Shown one piece after another: positions 34,042-42,620 of a stretch of DNA of 64,000 bases (its first letter is position 1; every line of letters starts with the position of its first letter). Location of the stretch: contig NZ_AQXI01000001.1 in NCBI RefSeq assembly GCF_000376445.1, positions 1,768,962 through 1,832,961 on the forward strand, written 5' to 3'. The translations under genes were made by a program, and so were the position numbers. Origin of the DNA: Haladaptatus paucihalophilus DX253. Its GTDB lineage: Archaea; Halobacteriota; Halobacteria; Halobacteriales; Haladaptataceae. The notes beneath the pieces are model-generated. The model worked only from the letters and a program-made list of their open reading frames with translations, was not told the origin of the DNA and made no database searches.

Positions 34042-36375
34042 ATGATGCCGGACTGGCGGACGATATTCGGACACGACGCGCCCTACGACGAGCAGCGGGA
34101 CGGTATCGAGACGGCCATCGAAACCGCCCGCGACGACGGCTTCACCGTCATCGAAGGTGCCTGCGGGACTGGCAAGACTATGCTGGCGCTGACGGCCGGT
34201 CTCGACCTCGTACGTGACCCGGACAGTCAGTACGAACGCGTGTTCGTCCTCACGAGCGTCAAACAGCAACTCCGCCAGTTCGAAACCGACCTGAAGACCA
34301 TCAACGCGAACCTCCCCGACGATTGGAAACCCATCTCCGCGATGACGCTCGTCGGGAAGGCGGACGTCTGCCCCTACAGCCGCGAGAACGCGGGGGACAT
34401 CGACGATGAGACGGTGTACGACCGCTGTGAGGGACTTCGGGAGCGCACCCGGGACCTGACCGGCGAGGGCGGCGCGGTGACGGCCCAGAACCTCGCGTCC
34501 CAAGCCCGAAGCCAGCAGACGGGGTTGGCAGATTCAGGAAAACGGAGAAGCGGCGCGTCGTTCCTCGAAACGGCGGGCGAGCCGACGCCGTACCCACCCG
34601 AGATGCCCGAGTACAACGACGTGGAGTACTGCCCGTTCTACGCGCAGTTTTTGGACGACATGCCGGAGGACGGCGACCCGATAGAGGCCGTTCCGTTCGA
34701 TTTCGACGACATGGGACTCATCGAACCCGCCGATCTCGTCGCCAATTCGGTCCAGTGGGGCACCTGCCCGCACTCGATGATGGGGGCGCTCCTCGGCCAT
34801 GTGGAGGTCGTCGTCGGTAATTACTACCACGCCTTCGACCCGGTGACGACGGCGACGTTCACGGGCGCGCTGGTGGACGACTCCACCTTCCTCGTCTGTG
34901 ACGAAGCCCACATGCTGGAACCGCGCGTCCGCGACCTCGTGAGCCAGTCGGTCGGCGATTCGACGCTCCGCGACGCCGAATCGGAACTCACGCGCGTCAT
35001 CCAACCCGTCAAATTCGATGACCGGGACGCGAAACACACCACCGCCGACGCGGAGTTGGTTCGGACGGAACTGGAGGACGCGAACGTCACGCTCCGCGAA
35101 CTGGAGGACACCCGCGATTTTATCCGCGATTTACGCGACGAACTCGACCGGCGCGTGACGGCCCATCTGGAGCGCGAACACCGCGGGTGGAAGACGAATC
35201 TCACCGACCTGCCGGACGAGGAGATACCGCTCCGCGACCCGACCGTCCCGCAACCCGACGAGATTTCCGAATGGGCGGCGGACGCAGGCTACGACGGCGG
35301 GACGTGGGCTCGCGCGGAGGCGGTCGGCGCGATTGTGGCGCGAATCCTCAACGAAGCGGAGGACGAGGACAGAGAGCGCGCCGCGCTCCCCGCCGGGCGC
35401 GTGCTCGGCGAGTGGTACCGCAACGACCACGAGGAGTACTTCCGCGAAATCGTCCTCGAACGAACGTGGAACGACCGCGAACCCGACGATTCGTGGCGAC
35501 GAGCGTACAACGCGCAACTCGCCATGCAGAACTGCGTGCCGAGCGGTGCCATCGGCGAACAACTCGGGGAGTTCGGCGGCGGGATTTTGATGAGCGCGAC
35601 GCTCGAACCGCTCGAAATCTTCGAGGAGGTGTCCGGACTCGGCCATCTCGAAGCCGACGGTAGGCCCGTCGTGGAGCGGACCTTCGGCCTGAACTTCCCC
35701 GAGTCGAACCGCGAGAGCTTCGCGGTGGACGCCCCGAAGTTCACCTACGACAACCGGGGCGCACCGGGCGAGGAAACCCCGGAACGGCAGGTGTACGCGG
35801 ACGCGATTCGGGACGTGGCGCGCTCGCCGGGCAACGTCCTCGTCGGCATGCCGAACTACGCGGAGGCGACGTGGGCCGCAGAGCACCTTCGGGGCGTCGT
35901 GGACAAACCGGTGCTGTTGGACGAGAGCAGCGCGGACGAGGCGACGGAGGATTTGAAGGACGAGTTCTTCGGCGGCGAGTCGAAGGTGCTCGTGACGAGC
36001 CTTCGCGGAACGCTGACGGAGGGGGTCGATTATCGCGGGGACCGACTCCGCGCGGCAGTCGTCTGCGGGGTTCCCATCATCAACACCGCCAGTCCGCGGA
36101 CGCGTGCGGTGCGAACCGCCTACGAGCGGAAGTTCGGCGACGGCTTCACCTACGCGCTGACCGTCCCGGCGGTCAGGAAGGCGCGACAGGCGCTCGGCAG
36201 AGTCATCCGCGGATCGGACGAACGGGGGATTCGCGTGCTGGTGGACAGCCGCTACGCCCGCGAGTCGTGGGACAGCGTTCGGGAGTTCTTCCCGGAAACG
36301 GAGCGCGAGGAGTTCCAGCCGGTCAGTCCGGACATGCTCTCGTTCGGCTTGGAGCGGTTCTGGGACAGGAATTGA
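34042..36375 (+). CDS. ATP-dependent helicase with Fe-S cluster, XPD/DinG type
   Basis: 777 residues, superfamily 2. Walker A EGACGTGKTM (about 38-47), then four cysteines C110, C129, C197 and C242 placed as in the XPD/Rad3/DinG Fe-S domain, with DEAH box at 287-290 (VCDEAHML). C-terminal motifs: SLRGTLTEGVDYRGDRL and QALGRVIRGSDERGIRVLVD (motifs V and VI). It unwinds DNA 5' to 3' in repair. ATGATG allows two adjacent starts; 34042 is used here. A GTTTAAATACC element near 33976-33986 is the likely TATA. Confidence 0.93.
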   Translation: MMPDWRTIFGHDAPYDEQRDGIETAIETARDDGFTVIEGACGTGKTMLALTAGLDLVRDPDSQYERVFVLTSVKQQLRQFETDLKTINANLPDDWKPISAMTLVGKADVCPYSRENAGDIDDETVYDRCEGLRERTRDLTGEGGAVTAQNLASQARSQQTGLADSGKRRSGASFLETAGEPTPYPPEMPEYNDVEYCPFYAQFLDDMPEDGDPIEAVPFDFDDMGLIEPADLVANSVQWGTCPHSMMGALLGHVEVVVGNYYHAFDPVTTATFTGALVDDSTFLVCDEAHMLEPRVRDLVSQSVGDSTLRDAESELTRVIQPVKFDDRDAKHTTADAELVRTELEDANVTLRELEDTRDFIRDLRDELDRRVTAHLEREHRGWKTNLTDLPDEEIPLRDPTVPQPDEISEWAADAGYDGGTWARAEAVGAIVARILNEAEDEDRERAALPAGRVLGEWYRNDHEEYFREIVLERTWNDREPDDSWRRAYNAQLAMQNCVPSGAIGEQLGEFGGGILMSATLEPLEIFEEVSGLGHLEADGRPVVERTFGLNFPESNRESFAVDAPKFTYDNRGAPGEETPERQVYADAIRDVARSPGNVLVGMPNYAEATWAAEHLRGVVDKPVLLDESSADEATEDLKDEFFGGESKVLVTSLRGTLTEGVDYRGDRLRAAVVCGVPIINTASPRTRAVRTAYERKFGDGFTYALTVPAVRKARQALGRVIRGSDERGIRVLVDSRYARESWDSVREFFPETEREEFQPVSPDMLSFGLERFWDRN

Positions 36376-36475
36376 GGAGAATAACGACCGTTTCGAGGAG
36401 ATAAGTTCGAGTTGTAGGTTCGAACGGTGTGCGCGCTTTTTGCGTCGAGGCGGTGTCCCTCGTTCGGAGAGACAT

Positions 36476-37216
36476 ATGACAGGGACACCCAAATCACAAC
36501 GCCGGACGCTCCTGAAAACGGCGGGTGCGCTGACGGGACTCGGCGTTCTCGGACGACTGACGACCGCACAGGACACCACCGATTCGGGAACGACGACCAC
36601 GAACGGGACGTCGAATACGACGAGCACGACGAACCAGTCGGATGGCAACGGGGGACAGGAGTCCCGTCGAACCATCATCCTCGGGGCACGGGTCGGTCAC
36701 TGGCTCGGATTGGCACCGAAGGTCATCGAAGGACGGCGCAACCCGACGCTGGGGTTCATTCCGACCGAGCGATACAAAGTCATCTGGATCAACCTCGACG
36801 GAAAGCGACACGAGTTCCAGATACTCGGCCAGAAAAACGGCGATTTCGGCCAAGTAATCTACCGAACGGACTCGTCGTCGAAACGAGGGGAAACGCGGAC
36901 GTTGACGTTCGAGCCGACAGATCGGATTCGGCGGTACCGCTGCCGGTACCATCCCGACAGCATGCGCGGGGACATCGATAGGTCGGGGCGGTTCGGCGGT
37001 GGCGGCGGGACGTTCACCACTGGAACGACCGGGACGGAGACGACAGAAGGGACCTTCGACACGGAAACAACCGGTGGGACGTTCACCACGGAGACGACCG
37101 ACGGGACGTTTACGACGGATGGCAGATTCACGACCGATACGACCGATGGGACGTTTACGAGCGACACCACCGACGGCACGTTCACCACCGATACCACCGA
37201 AACGACGAGTCGATAA
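36476..37216 (+). CDS. Tat-exported cupredoxin-like protein with Thr-rich repeat tail
   Basis: 246 residues. QRRTLLKTAGALTGLG is a twin-arginine signal. A Thr/Asn-rich linker precedes a cupredoxin domain (about 65-170) with a complete type 1 copper ligand set: H112 (KRHEFQ), C156, H159 and M163 (RCRYHPDSM). The tail (about 185-246) is a 9-residue repeat, T[ED]TTxGTF[TD], six full or partial copies plus one short unit. The frame stops at 37216, but codons just downstream in another frame encode a PKD-like segment (see next feature), so the gene may be frameshifted within the repeat. A halocyanin-like electron carrier role is inferred. Confidence 0.8.
   Translation: MTGTPKSQRRTLLKTAGALTGLGVLGRLTTAQDTTDSGTTTTNGTSNTTSTTNQSDGNGGQESRRTIILGARVGHWLGLAPKVIEGRRNPTLGFIPTERYKVIWINLDGKRHEFQILGQKNGDFGQVIYRTDSSSKRGETRTLTFEPTDRIRRYRCRYHPDSMRGDIDRSGRFGGGGGTFTTGTTGTETTEGTFDTETTGGTFTTETTDGTFTTDGRFTTDTTDGTFTSDTTDGTFTTDTTETTSR
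37054..37213 (+). repeat. 27-base tandem repeats coding T[ED]TTxGTF[TD]
   Basis: Repeated coding units of about 27 bases (9 residues) at the 3' end of the cupredoxin gene, such as ACGACCGACGGGACGTTTAC. One unit is shortened to 6 residues (TDGRFT), evidence of past slippage in this array. Confidence 0.8.
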
Positions 37217-37313
37217 CGCCGCGAACTCGACCGACCCGGACGGCCAGGTCGTGTCCTACGAATGGGACCTCGACGGCGACGGGACGCTCGAAAACCGGGG
37301 ACAATCCTCGTAC
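37205..37313 (+). pseudogene. Remnant of a PKD domain
   Basis: Frame starting at about 37206 reads NAANSTDPDGQVVSYEWD then LDGDGTLENRG, the diagnostic start of a PKD repeat (S/TDPDG, YEWDxDGDG). There is no start codon of its own; the frame differs by one from the cupredoxin gene and after about 40 codons it runs into the end of the opposite ThiQ gene without any second PKD half. I infer a truncated remnant once fused to the cupredoxin repeat tail. Confidence 0.7.
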
Positions 37314-37331
37314 GGGACGACCGTCGTGTGG

Positions 37332-38387
37332 CTATCGCTGCTCTACGATGTCCGCCGTCCCGCCGTCGATGACGTGCACGTCGTCGGGGTCGAAGCCGAC
37401 GCGAACGCCCTCGTCGTCCGGAGCCTCGGGCACGCGAAGCGTGATCGGTTTCCCGTCCCAATCGAGGTGGACGCGGAACGCCTCGCCGAGGAACTCGACG
37501 GTTTCGACGGTCGCCGAAAAGGCGTTCTCGCCGCCGCCCAGACGGAGCGCCTCGGGGCGAACGCAGAACGTCACCGAGTCGGCGGTCGAACCGGGGACGA
37601 GGAACTCGTGGCCGCGGACGGCGACCAGCGACCCCCTCGTTTCGTGTGCGCGGGTCTCGCCCGAGAAGAGGTTGTTCTCGCCGACGAACTCCGCGACGAA
37701 GCGGGATTCCGGACGGCGGTACACGTCCTCGGGGCGGCCGACCTGCTCGATTCGCCCGTCGTTCATCACGGCCACGCGGTCGCTGATGGCGAGCGCCTCC
37801 TCTTGGTCGTGCGTGACGTACACCGTCGTGATTCCGAGGTCGGATTGGATGCGGGAGACTTGCGTGCGGAGGTCGTCGCGGAGGCGGGCGTCCAGCGCGC
37901 TCATCGGTTCGTCCAGCAGGAGCAGGTCGGGACCGGGAGCGAGTGCGCGGGCGAGGGCGACGCGCTGTTGCTGGCCGCCGGATAGCTCGTCCGGGTCGCG
38001 GCCCTCGAACCCGTCCAAGTCGACCAGTTCGAGCAGGTCGAGGACGCGCTCCTCGTCCGTCATCGCACCCGGCGGGTCGCGGAAGCGGAGGCCGTAGCCG
38101 ACGTTTTCCGCGACGGTCATGTGCGGAAACAGGGCGTAGTTCTGGAACACCAAACCGACGCCGCGCTCTTCGGGCGGCACGCCAGCCATCTCGCGGTCGC
38201 CGAACCGAACCGTTCCGGCGGTGAGGTCCTCGAAGCCAGCGATGGCACGAAGCGTCGTCGTCTTGCCGCATCCGGACGGGCCGACGAGGGTGAAGAACTC
38301 GCCGTCGGCGACGCGAAGCGACACGTCGTTCAGGGCGGTCACGCCGTCGTACTCCTTGCGGACGCCGGAGAGGCGGAGTTCAACCAC
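37332..38387 (-). CDS. ABC importer ATP-binding protein, thiamine/ferric type
   Basis: 351 residues from a GTG that overlaps the permease stop by 8 bases. Walker [11 protein letters not shown]-loop FQNYALFPHMTVAENV, signature LSGGQQQRVALARAL, Walker B LLLLDEPMSALDARLR, switch VTHDQEEAL. A C-terminal TOBE-like beta domain (about 240-350) is present. The TIGR-type neighbours (two-EAA permease and ThiB-like lipoprotein) make thiamine the best guess; ferric iron or another ligand is possible. Last gene of the operon. Confidence 0.9.
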   Translation of the reverse strand: MVELRLSGVRKEYDGVTALNDVSLRVADGEFFTLVGPSGCGKTTTLRAIAGFEDLTAGTVRFGDREMAGVPPEERGVGLVFQNYALFPHMTVAENVGYGLRFRDPPGAMTDEERVLDLLELVDLDGFEGRDPDELSGGQQQRVALARALAPGPDLLLLDEPMSALDARLRDDLRTQVSRIQSDLGITTVYVTHDQEEALAISDRVAVMNDGRIEQVGRPEDVYRRPESRFVAEFVGENNLFSGETRAHETRGSLVAVRGHEFLVPGSTADSVTFCVRPEALRLGGGENAFSATVETVEFLGEAFRVHLDWDGKPITLRVPEAPDDEGVRVGFDPDDVHVIDGGTADIVEQR

Positions 38388-40053
38388 CTTCCCACCTCCC
38401 GCCGAGGCGGTCGATGATGACGAAACTGACGGCGGTGACGACGAGCAGGACGGTGCCCATGGCCGTGGCTGGCCCGAGGGTCTGCTTGCCGAGGAAGCGT
38501 TCGACTGCGACCGGCATCGTGTAACTGCTACTCCCCGTAGCAAGAATAACTGTCGAGTCGAACTCGCCGATGCTGATGGCGAACGCGAAGGCTGCTCCGG
38601 CGGCGAGACCGACCGCCACGAGCGGCAGTTCGATATCGACCAGCGTGCGGACGCGGGTCGCGCCGAGCGCCCGCGCCGATTCGACGGTTCGCCGGTCGAT
38701 TCCGGCGAGCATGGGCGAGACGTTGCGCGTGACGAAGGGATAGGCCGCGACGGCGTGGGCCGCGACGATCGCCACCGCGCCGCCGACCCGTATCCGCGTT
38801 CCGGCGATGGGAATCCCGAAGACGAGGCCGCGGAGCATGCCCAATCCGACCATGACGCCGCTCACGGCGAGGGGGGCCATCGCCACGGCTTCCACGATGC
38901 GGCTCTTCCGTGCCCGCGTCAGGACGGCGATGACGACGCCCATCGGGAGCGCGACGAGGAGCGTTCCGACGCCGAAAAGCAAGGAGTTCTGGACCGCGAC
39001 GCCGGGTTTCGTCTGGAACGACGCGCCGGACACCTGCCGCGTCACGAGGAACTCGTAGTATCGCAGGGTGAACCCGGACGGCCCGGTGAAACTTTCGAGG
39101 ACGGTGCTCACGAGCGGGCCGAGAAAGAGGACGAGGACGACGAACAGGTACACCGCGACGCCCGCCCGTTCGAGGGTCTCGGCGAGACCGCCGTCGCCCG
39201 AAAAGAGGCGTTTCCGCGGGAGGGGTCTACTGGCCCGAGAGACGGCGCTCTGGCGGGCCTCGTACCGGAGGTAGCCGTAGGTCAGCGCGAGCGAGAGAGT
39301 GGTTTCGAGGACGGCGAGGACCGCCGCCTCGGAGTAATCGAGGCGCTGGACGAGCGCGTACACCCAGACCTCGACGGTCTGGTACTGGAATCCGCCCAGC
39401 GCGAGAACGATGGGGAACGACATGAACGTGAAGATGAACGTGAGGAGCGCGCCGGTGAGAATCGCGGGGAGCAGTTGGGGGACGAGCACGTCTCGGAAGG
39501 CGCGAAACCGTCCGGCACCGAGGCTTCGCGCGGTTTCGACCTCGCGGGCGTCCACGCTCTCCCACGCCGCGTTCGTCACGCGAGCGACGAGCGGCGCGTT
39601 GTAGAAGGCGTGGGCCGCGACGATGGCGGGGAGATTGTACAGCAGCGAGTACGGGCCGAGGCCGATAACGCCAACCACGTCGTTGAACAGGCCGTTCTGC
39701 CCGAACATCGCCACGAATCCGATGGCGACGAGGATGGACGGCATGACGAACGGGAGGATGGTCAGCGAACGAATGGTGCGACGGCCCGGAAACTCGTAGC
39801 GCGCGAGGATGTACGCGCCTGGGAGACCGAGGGCGACGCTGGCGAGCGTGGAGAGGAGGGCCTGATACGCCGTGAAGCCGAAGATGTCGAAGAGGTAGAA
39901 TCGGTCGGTCAGCACGTCGAGAAAGGCGTCGAGTCCCCCCGCGTCAGCGAAGACGATGGCGACGGGGTAGTAGAACAAGACGACGAGCACGGCGCTGGTG
40001 ACGATGCCGAGGAGGGAGAGTGTGTGTCGTTCGAGCCAGCGCCCGGGGTTCAT
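38380..40053 (-). CDS. ABC importer permease with two fused halves, ThiP type
   Basis: 557 residues with about twelve membrane helices in two homologous halves. EAA loops: EVETARSLGAGRFRAFRDVLVP in the first half and TVESARALGATRVRTLVDIELP in the second, each with a following gly-rich region. The C-terminal GEFDSTVILATGSSSYTMPVAVE segment is typical of thiamine/iron permeases. The binding-protein gene ends at 40054, one base upstream, so the three genes form a single operon in the order ThiB-ThiP-ThiQ. Confidence 0.9.
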   Translation of the reverse strand: MNPGRWLERHTLSLLGIVTSAVLVVLFYYPVAIVFADAGGLDAFLDVLTDRFYLFDIFGFTAYQALLSTLASVALGLPGAYILARYEFPGRRTIRSLTILPFVMPSILVAIGFVAMFGQNGLFNDVVGVIGLGPYSLLYNLPAIVAAHAFYNAPLVARVTNAAWESVDAREVETARSLGAGRFRAFRDVLVPQLLPAILTGALLTFIFTFMSFPIVLALGGFQYQTVEVWVYALVQRLDYSEAAVLAVLETTLSLALTYGYLRYEARQSAVSRASRPLPRKRLFSGDGGLAETLERAGVAVYLFVVLVLFLGPLVSTVLESFTGPSGFTLRYYEFLVTRQVSGASFQTKPGVAVQNSLLFGVGTLLVALPMGVVIAVLTRARKSRIVEAVAMAPLAVSGVMVGLGMLRGLVFGIPIAGTRIRVGGAVAIVAAHAVAAYPFVTRNVSPMLAGIDRRTVESARALGATRVRTLVDIELPLVAVGLAAGAAFAFAISIGEFDSTVILATGSSSYTMPVAVERFLGKQTLGPATAMGTVLLVVTAVSFVIIDRLGGRWEGG

Positions 40054-41172
40054 CTACTTGCTCGCAATCTGGCGCGCCCACTCATCAACCCATCCTTCCA
40101 CGTTGCCCTTTAGTTGGTCGTAGGAGTAGGTGACGGGTTTTTCCGGGGCTTTGGCGTACTTCTCGAACTCCGCGCCCGGTTCGGCCCAGTCGGTCGCCGG
40201 GAACGAGACGTTGAGCGTCGGAATCTTCGACTGGGCTTTCTTCGAGAGCATGAAGTCGAGGAAGGCGTCGGCGAGTTTCGAGTTGTCCGTGTCAGCGAAC
40301 TTCGCCATCCCCTCGGGGTTGGCGTAGCCCTGTCCGTTTAGGAAGCCGATTTGGTGTTTCTTCAGGTTCGCACCGTCGCGGTGGGCGTACACCTGGTCGG
40401 TGGAGTAAGAGACCACGATGGGTCGTTCGCCGTTCGAGAAGGCGGTGTAGGCCGCGTCCCACGAGCCGAGAATCTGCACGTCGTTGTTCGAGAGTCGCTT
40501 CCAGTAGTCGAGGTAGTTATCCTCGCCCATCTGGTGAATCGTCCAGAGGAGGAAGGCCCGCCCGGTCGCGGCTTGCTGGGCGTTCTCGGTCAACAGCGTC
40601 CCCTCGAACTTCGGTTTCGTGAGCGCGTCGAACGTTCCGGGGCCGTCGACCTTCGTCTCGTCGTAGACGAGGCTGACGTAGCCCGTGTCGTACGGGACGG
40701 CCCGGTTTTTCGGGTCGAACGTCAATCCCTCTTTGACGTGGCCGTAGTTAGAGAGGGAGTCGGCGATGGGGGTGAACAGCTGTTTCCCGCCGAGTTTGTC
40801 GTCGATGGTGATGAGTTGGTCCACGTTTAGGCCGACGTACACGTCCGCGTCGATGCCGACGCCCTGTGCCTTCCGCTGGATGAAGTAGTTGACCTCGTTT
40901 TCCGGGGTCTGCCACTGGAGGGTGGCTTTCGGGTACTCCTTCTCGAACTCCTTTTTCAACCACGCGCCGGGCGACGAACTGGGTGCGTCCACGAGCGCGC
41001 TGTACGTTGCGACGTTCAGCGTGCCGCTCAGTTCGGTCTGTGCCGTGGTCGTCGCGGTCGGGTCGCCGGTCGAACCCGCACCGCCGGAACCAGCATCGTC
41101 GGAGTTCCCGAGGCAGCCAGCGAGTCCGGCGAGTCCCGTCGCGCTCGCCGTAAGGAAGGTTCGTCGTTTCAT
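40054..41172 (-). CDS. Thiamine-type ABC substrate-binding lipoprotein
   Basis: 372 residues from MKRRTFLTASATGLAGLAGC: a Tat-like lipoprotein signal with C20 as the lipid anchor. The body matches the ThiB/iron family: LNVATYSALVDAPSSSPGAWLKKEFEKEYP, YDTGYVSLVYDE, ILGSWDAAYTAF, and a late NVSFPATDWAEPGAEF. In ThiB proteins the VATYSSF...PG...F pattern opens the mature domain, close to what is seen here. It binds the ligand outside the cell for the fused permease. No TPP riboswitch is visible upstream. Confidence 0.85.
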   Translation of the reverse strand: MKRRTFLTASATGLAGLAGCLGNSDDAGSGGAGSTGDPTATTTAQTELSGTLNVATYSALVDAPSSSPGAWLKKEFEKEYPKATLQWQTPENEVNYFIQRKAQGVGIDADVYVGLNVDQLITIDDKLGGKQLFTPIADSLSNYGHVKEGLTFDPKNRAVPYDTGYVSLVYDETKVDGPGTFDALTKPKFEGTLLTENAQQAATGRAFLLWTIHQMGEDNYLDYWKRLSNNDVQILGSWDAAYTAFSNGERPIVVSYSTDQVYAHRDGANLKKHQIGFLNGQGYANPEGMAKFADTDNSKLADAFLDFMLSKKAQSKIPTLNVSFPATDWAEPGAEFEKYAKAPEKPVTYSYDQLKGNVEGWVDEWARQIASK

Positions 41173-41248
41173 TACTCGGTGGTTGTAGTCGGTGGTACTT
41201 AACGGACGTGATGTCGGGAAGAGCGCATCATCCATCCGGACAGGGAAC

Positions 41249-41265
41249 GCGGGTGAAACCCGCGG
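41249..41265 (-). repeat. Small perfect hairpin upstream of the ThiB gene
   Basis: CGCGGGT, loop GAA, ACCCGCG: 7-bp stem, 3-base loop. It lies between the stop at 41344 and the start at 41172, so it may terminate the upstream gene's transcript or lie in the leader. No T-run follows. Confidence 0.5.
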
Positions 41266-41343
41266 ATGAATCAAATGGTGCTATATGAAATCCGATACGG
41301 CCCCTCAACCATCGCGTTCCGAAGTACGCCAAGAAGTGTCCTC

Positions 41344-41736
41344 TCACTCTACCCTCGTCACGGACACTTCGAGGAGGTCCAAATTGGCGCTGAAGTACGT
41401 GGCGTCGTCCGCGAATCGAAATCGGCCTCCCGTCGGAAGGTAGCGACGGGAGAACAGAAAGACGAAGACGGGCGTCTCGTAGAACTCGTAGGTGATGACG
41501 TAGCCGTTGTACTCGTCCGGTTGCGAGATTACCTGCACATCGTCGGGCGGTTCGTCGAGGATGGACACCGTGATGAACGCGGGCAGTTGGGAGACGATTC
41601 GGAACGGGACGTTCGGATAGAAATCGCGGGTGAACACCAGCACGCTCCCGGATGGCTGGGCGGACGGTCGAACGAGGGCACTGAAATCGGCTGAGCGGTC
41701 CGTCGACGGCGGCTCGGTATCGAATTCGTCTCTCAT
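41344..41736 (-). CDS. Unrecognised protein, cytoplasmic paralogue of the next gene
   Basis: 130 residues from MRDEFDTEPPSTD. No signal peptide. After a polar leader (1-25) it reads SVLVFTRDFYPNVPFRIVSQ, then ISQPDEYNGYVITYEF and FVFLFSRRYLPTGGRFRFADDATYF. The same blocks occur, with the same spacing, in the gene at 41859-42320, so the two are diverged tandem duplicates. No known family identified. It seems to be a small all-beta domain. The matching Tat signal is missing here. Confidence 0.78.
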   Translation of the reverse strand: MRDEFDTEPPSTDRSADFSALVRPSAQPSGSVLVFTRDFYPNVPFRIVSQLPAFITVSILDEPPDDVQVISQPDEYNGYVITYEFYETPVFVFLFSRRYLPTGGRFRFADDATYFSANLDLLEVSVTRVE

Positions 41737-41858
41737 GTGTGCTCCGAGGTATCGAAATCTGTCGTGTTGTCCGTAACAGTACCGTCGGCTCCGACGGACG
41801 GCCAAAAAATGGGTACGGAACCGCGTCGTTGTTACCCCCCAATGCGACGTCGAATCGA

Positions 41859-42320
41859 TTAGCTGCTTCGGAGGCTGGTGCTGAGCAGGTTGAGCGTGCT
41901 GCTGAAGATCGACGCGTCACCGCTGAACTGACGCGTGTCACCCTGACTCAGCGAGAGGTTGCGGCCGAAGACGAACGTGGTGATCTGACCTCGACCGTCA
42001 CCGCCACCGCCACCGAGCAGGTAGCGGATGATGTAGCCGTCGTAGTCGTCCGGCTGGCTGATCTCCGGCACGTTGCCGCCGCCAGGGCGCTGGAGCAGGC
42101 GAACCGTAGTGGCTTGCTCCAACGAGTTGACGACCCGGAACTCCACTTGCGGGTGGTAGTCGTAGGTGTACACCAGCACGTTTCGGCCCTGCGCCGAGGC
42201 GCTCCCGGCGCTACCTAAGCCCAACGCGAGTGCGCCCGTTGCGAGCGCACCTTTCTTCATAAACGAGCGACGTTCTTCTGATTCGACGTTTTCTGCGTCT
42301 TGTTGTTCTCTCACAGTCAT
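41859..42320 (-). CDS. Unrecognised Tat-exported protein, paralogue of the previous gene
   Basis: 153 residues. RRSFMKKGALATGALALGLG with a processing site near ASAQG gives a Tat-exported soluble protein. The mature part reads VLVYTYDYHPQVEFRVVNS, then EISQPDDYDGYIIRY, a Gly-rich loop, and TTFVFGRNLSLSQGDTRQFSGDASIF. It aligns over about 100 residues with the cytoplasmic-looking protein at 41344-41736, sharing the central ISQPD[ED]Y[ND]GY motif. Function unknown; surface or cell-envelope role inferred from the signal. Confidence 0.8.
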   Translation of the reverse strand: MTVREQQDAENVESEERRSFMKKGALATGALALGLGSAGSASAQGRNVLVYTYDYHPQVEFRVVNSLEQATTVRLLQRPGGGNVPEISQPDDYDGYIIRYLLGGGGGDGRGQITTFVFGRNLSLSQGDTRQFSGDASIFSSTLNLLSTSLRSS

Positions 42321-42620
42321 CCCTTTTCCCCCCTCCCGGGGCGACAGGCTATAGGCCGGAACCGAAGATAAATGGCCGCGACTGTTTCAGTGACCAATGG
42401 AAAACTATCGTCGTTAGGGTCAGACGGGCAATCACGGCTCACCACGAGGGCGTACACGATACCGTTCGGTATTGGCGGTTACGGGGGATTCCATGCCCGT
42501 TACCGCGGTGGAAACTGAACCGGGCTTCGTTCGTCGCGGACCGTTTTCTGACTGGCAAATAGACAAAACGAGCGAAAAAGAGAACGGGGAAGCGCCATCG
42601 CGTTCCCACTTGGACCGCTC
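42321..42620. other. Intergenic stretch, no gene recognised
   Basis: 300 bases between two minus-strand genes. Open frames on both strands have basic composition and are rejected. A near-palindrome ATACCGTTCGGTAT lies at about 42460-42473, with no other feature. The Tat-exported gene's promoter should lie in the AT-richer part near 42370-42380. Confidence 0.45.

Noticed and set aside
37054-37213. Possible CRISPR-like array
   Set aside because: Units are tandem without spacers and keep a reading frame, so this is a coding repeat.
38221-40113. Long open frame on the plus strand across the ThiP gene
   Set aside because: Glu/Arg/Asp-rich mirror of a membrane protein gene with no family match.
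41173-41343. TPP riboswitch upstream of the thiamine-type importer
   Set aside because: The conserved CTGAGA and GATCCGGGTAATGCCGG-like segments are not there on the minus strand; only a 7-bp hairpin is visible.
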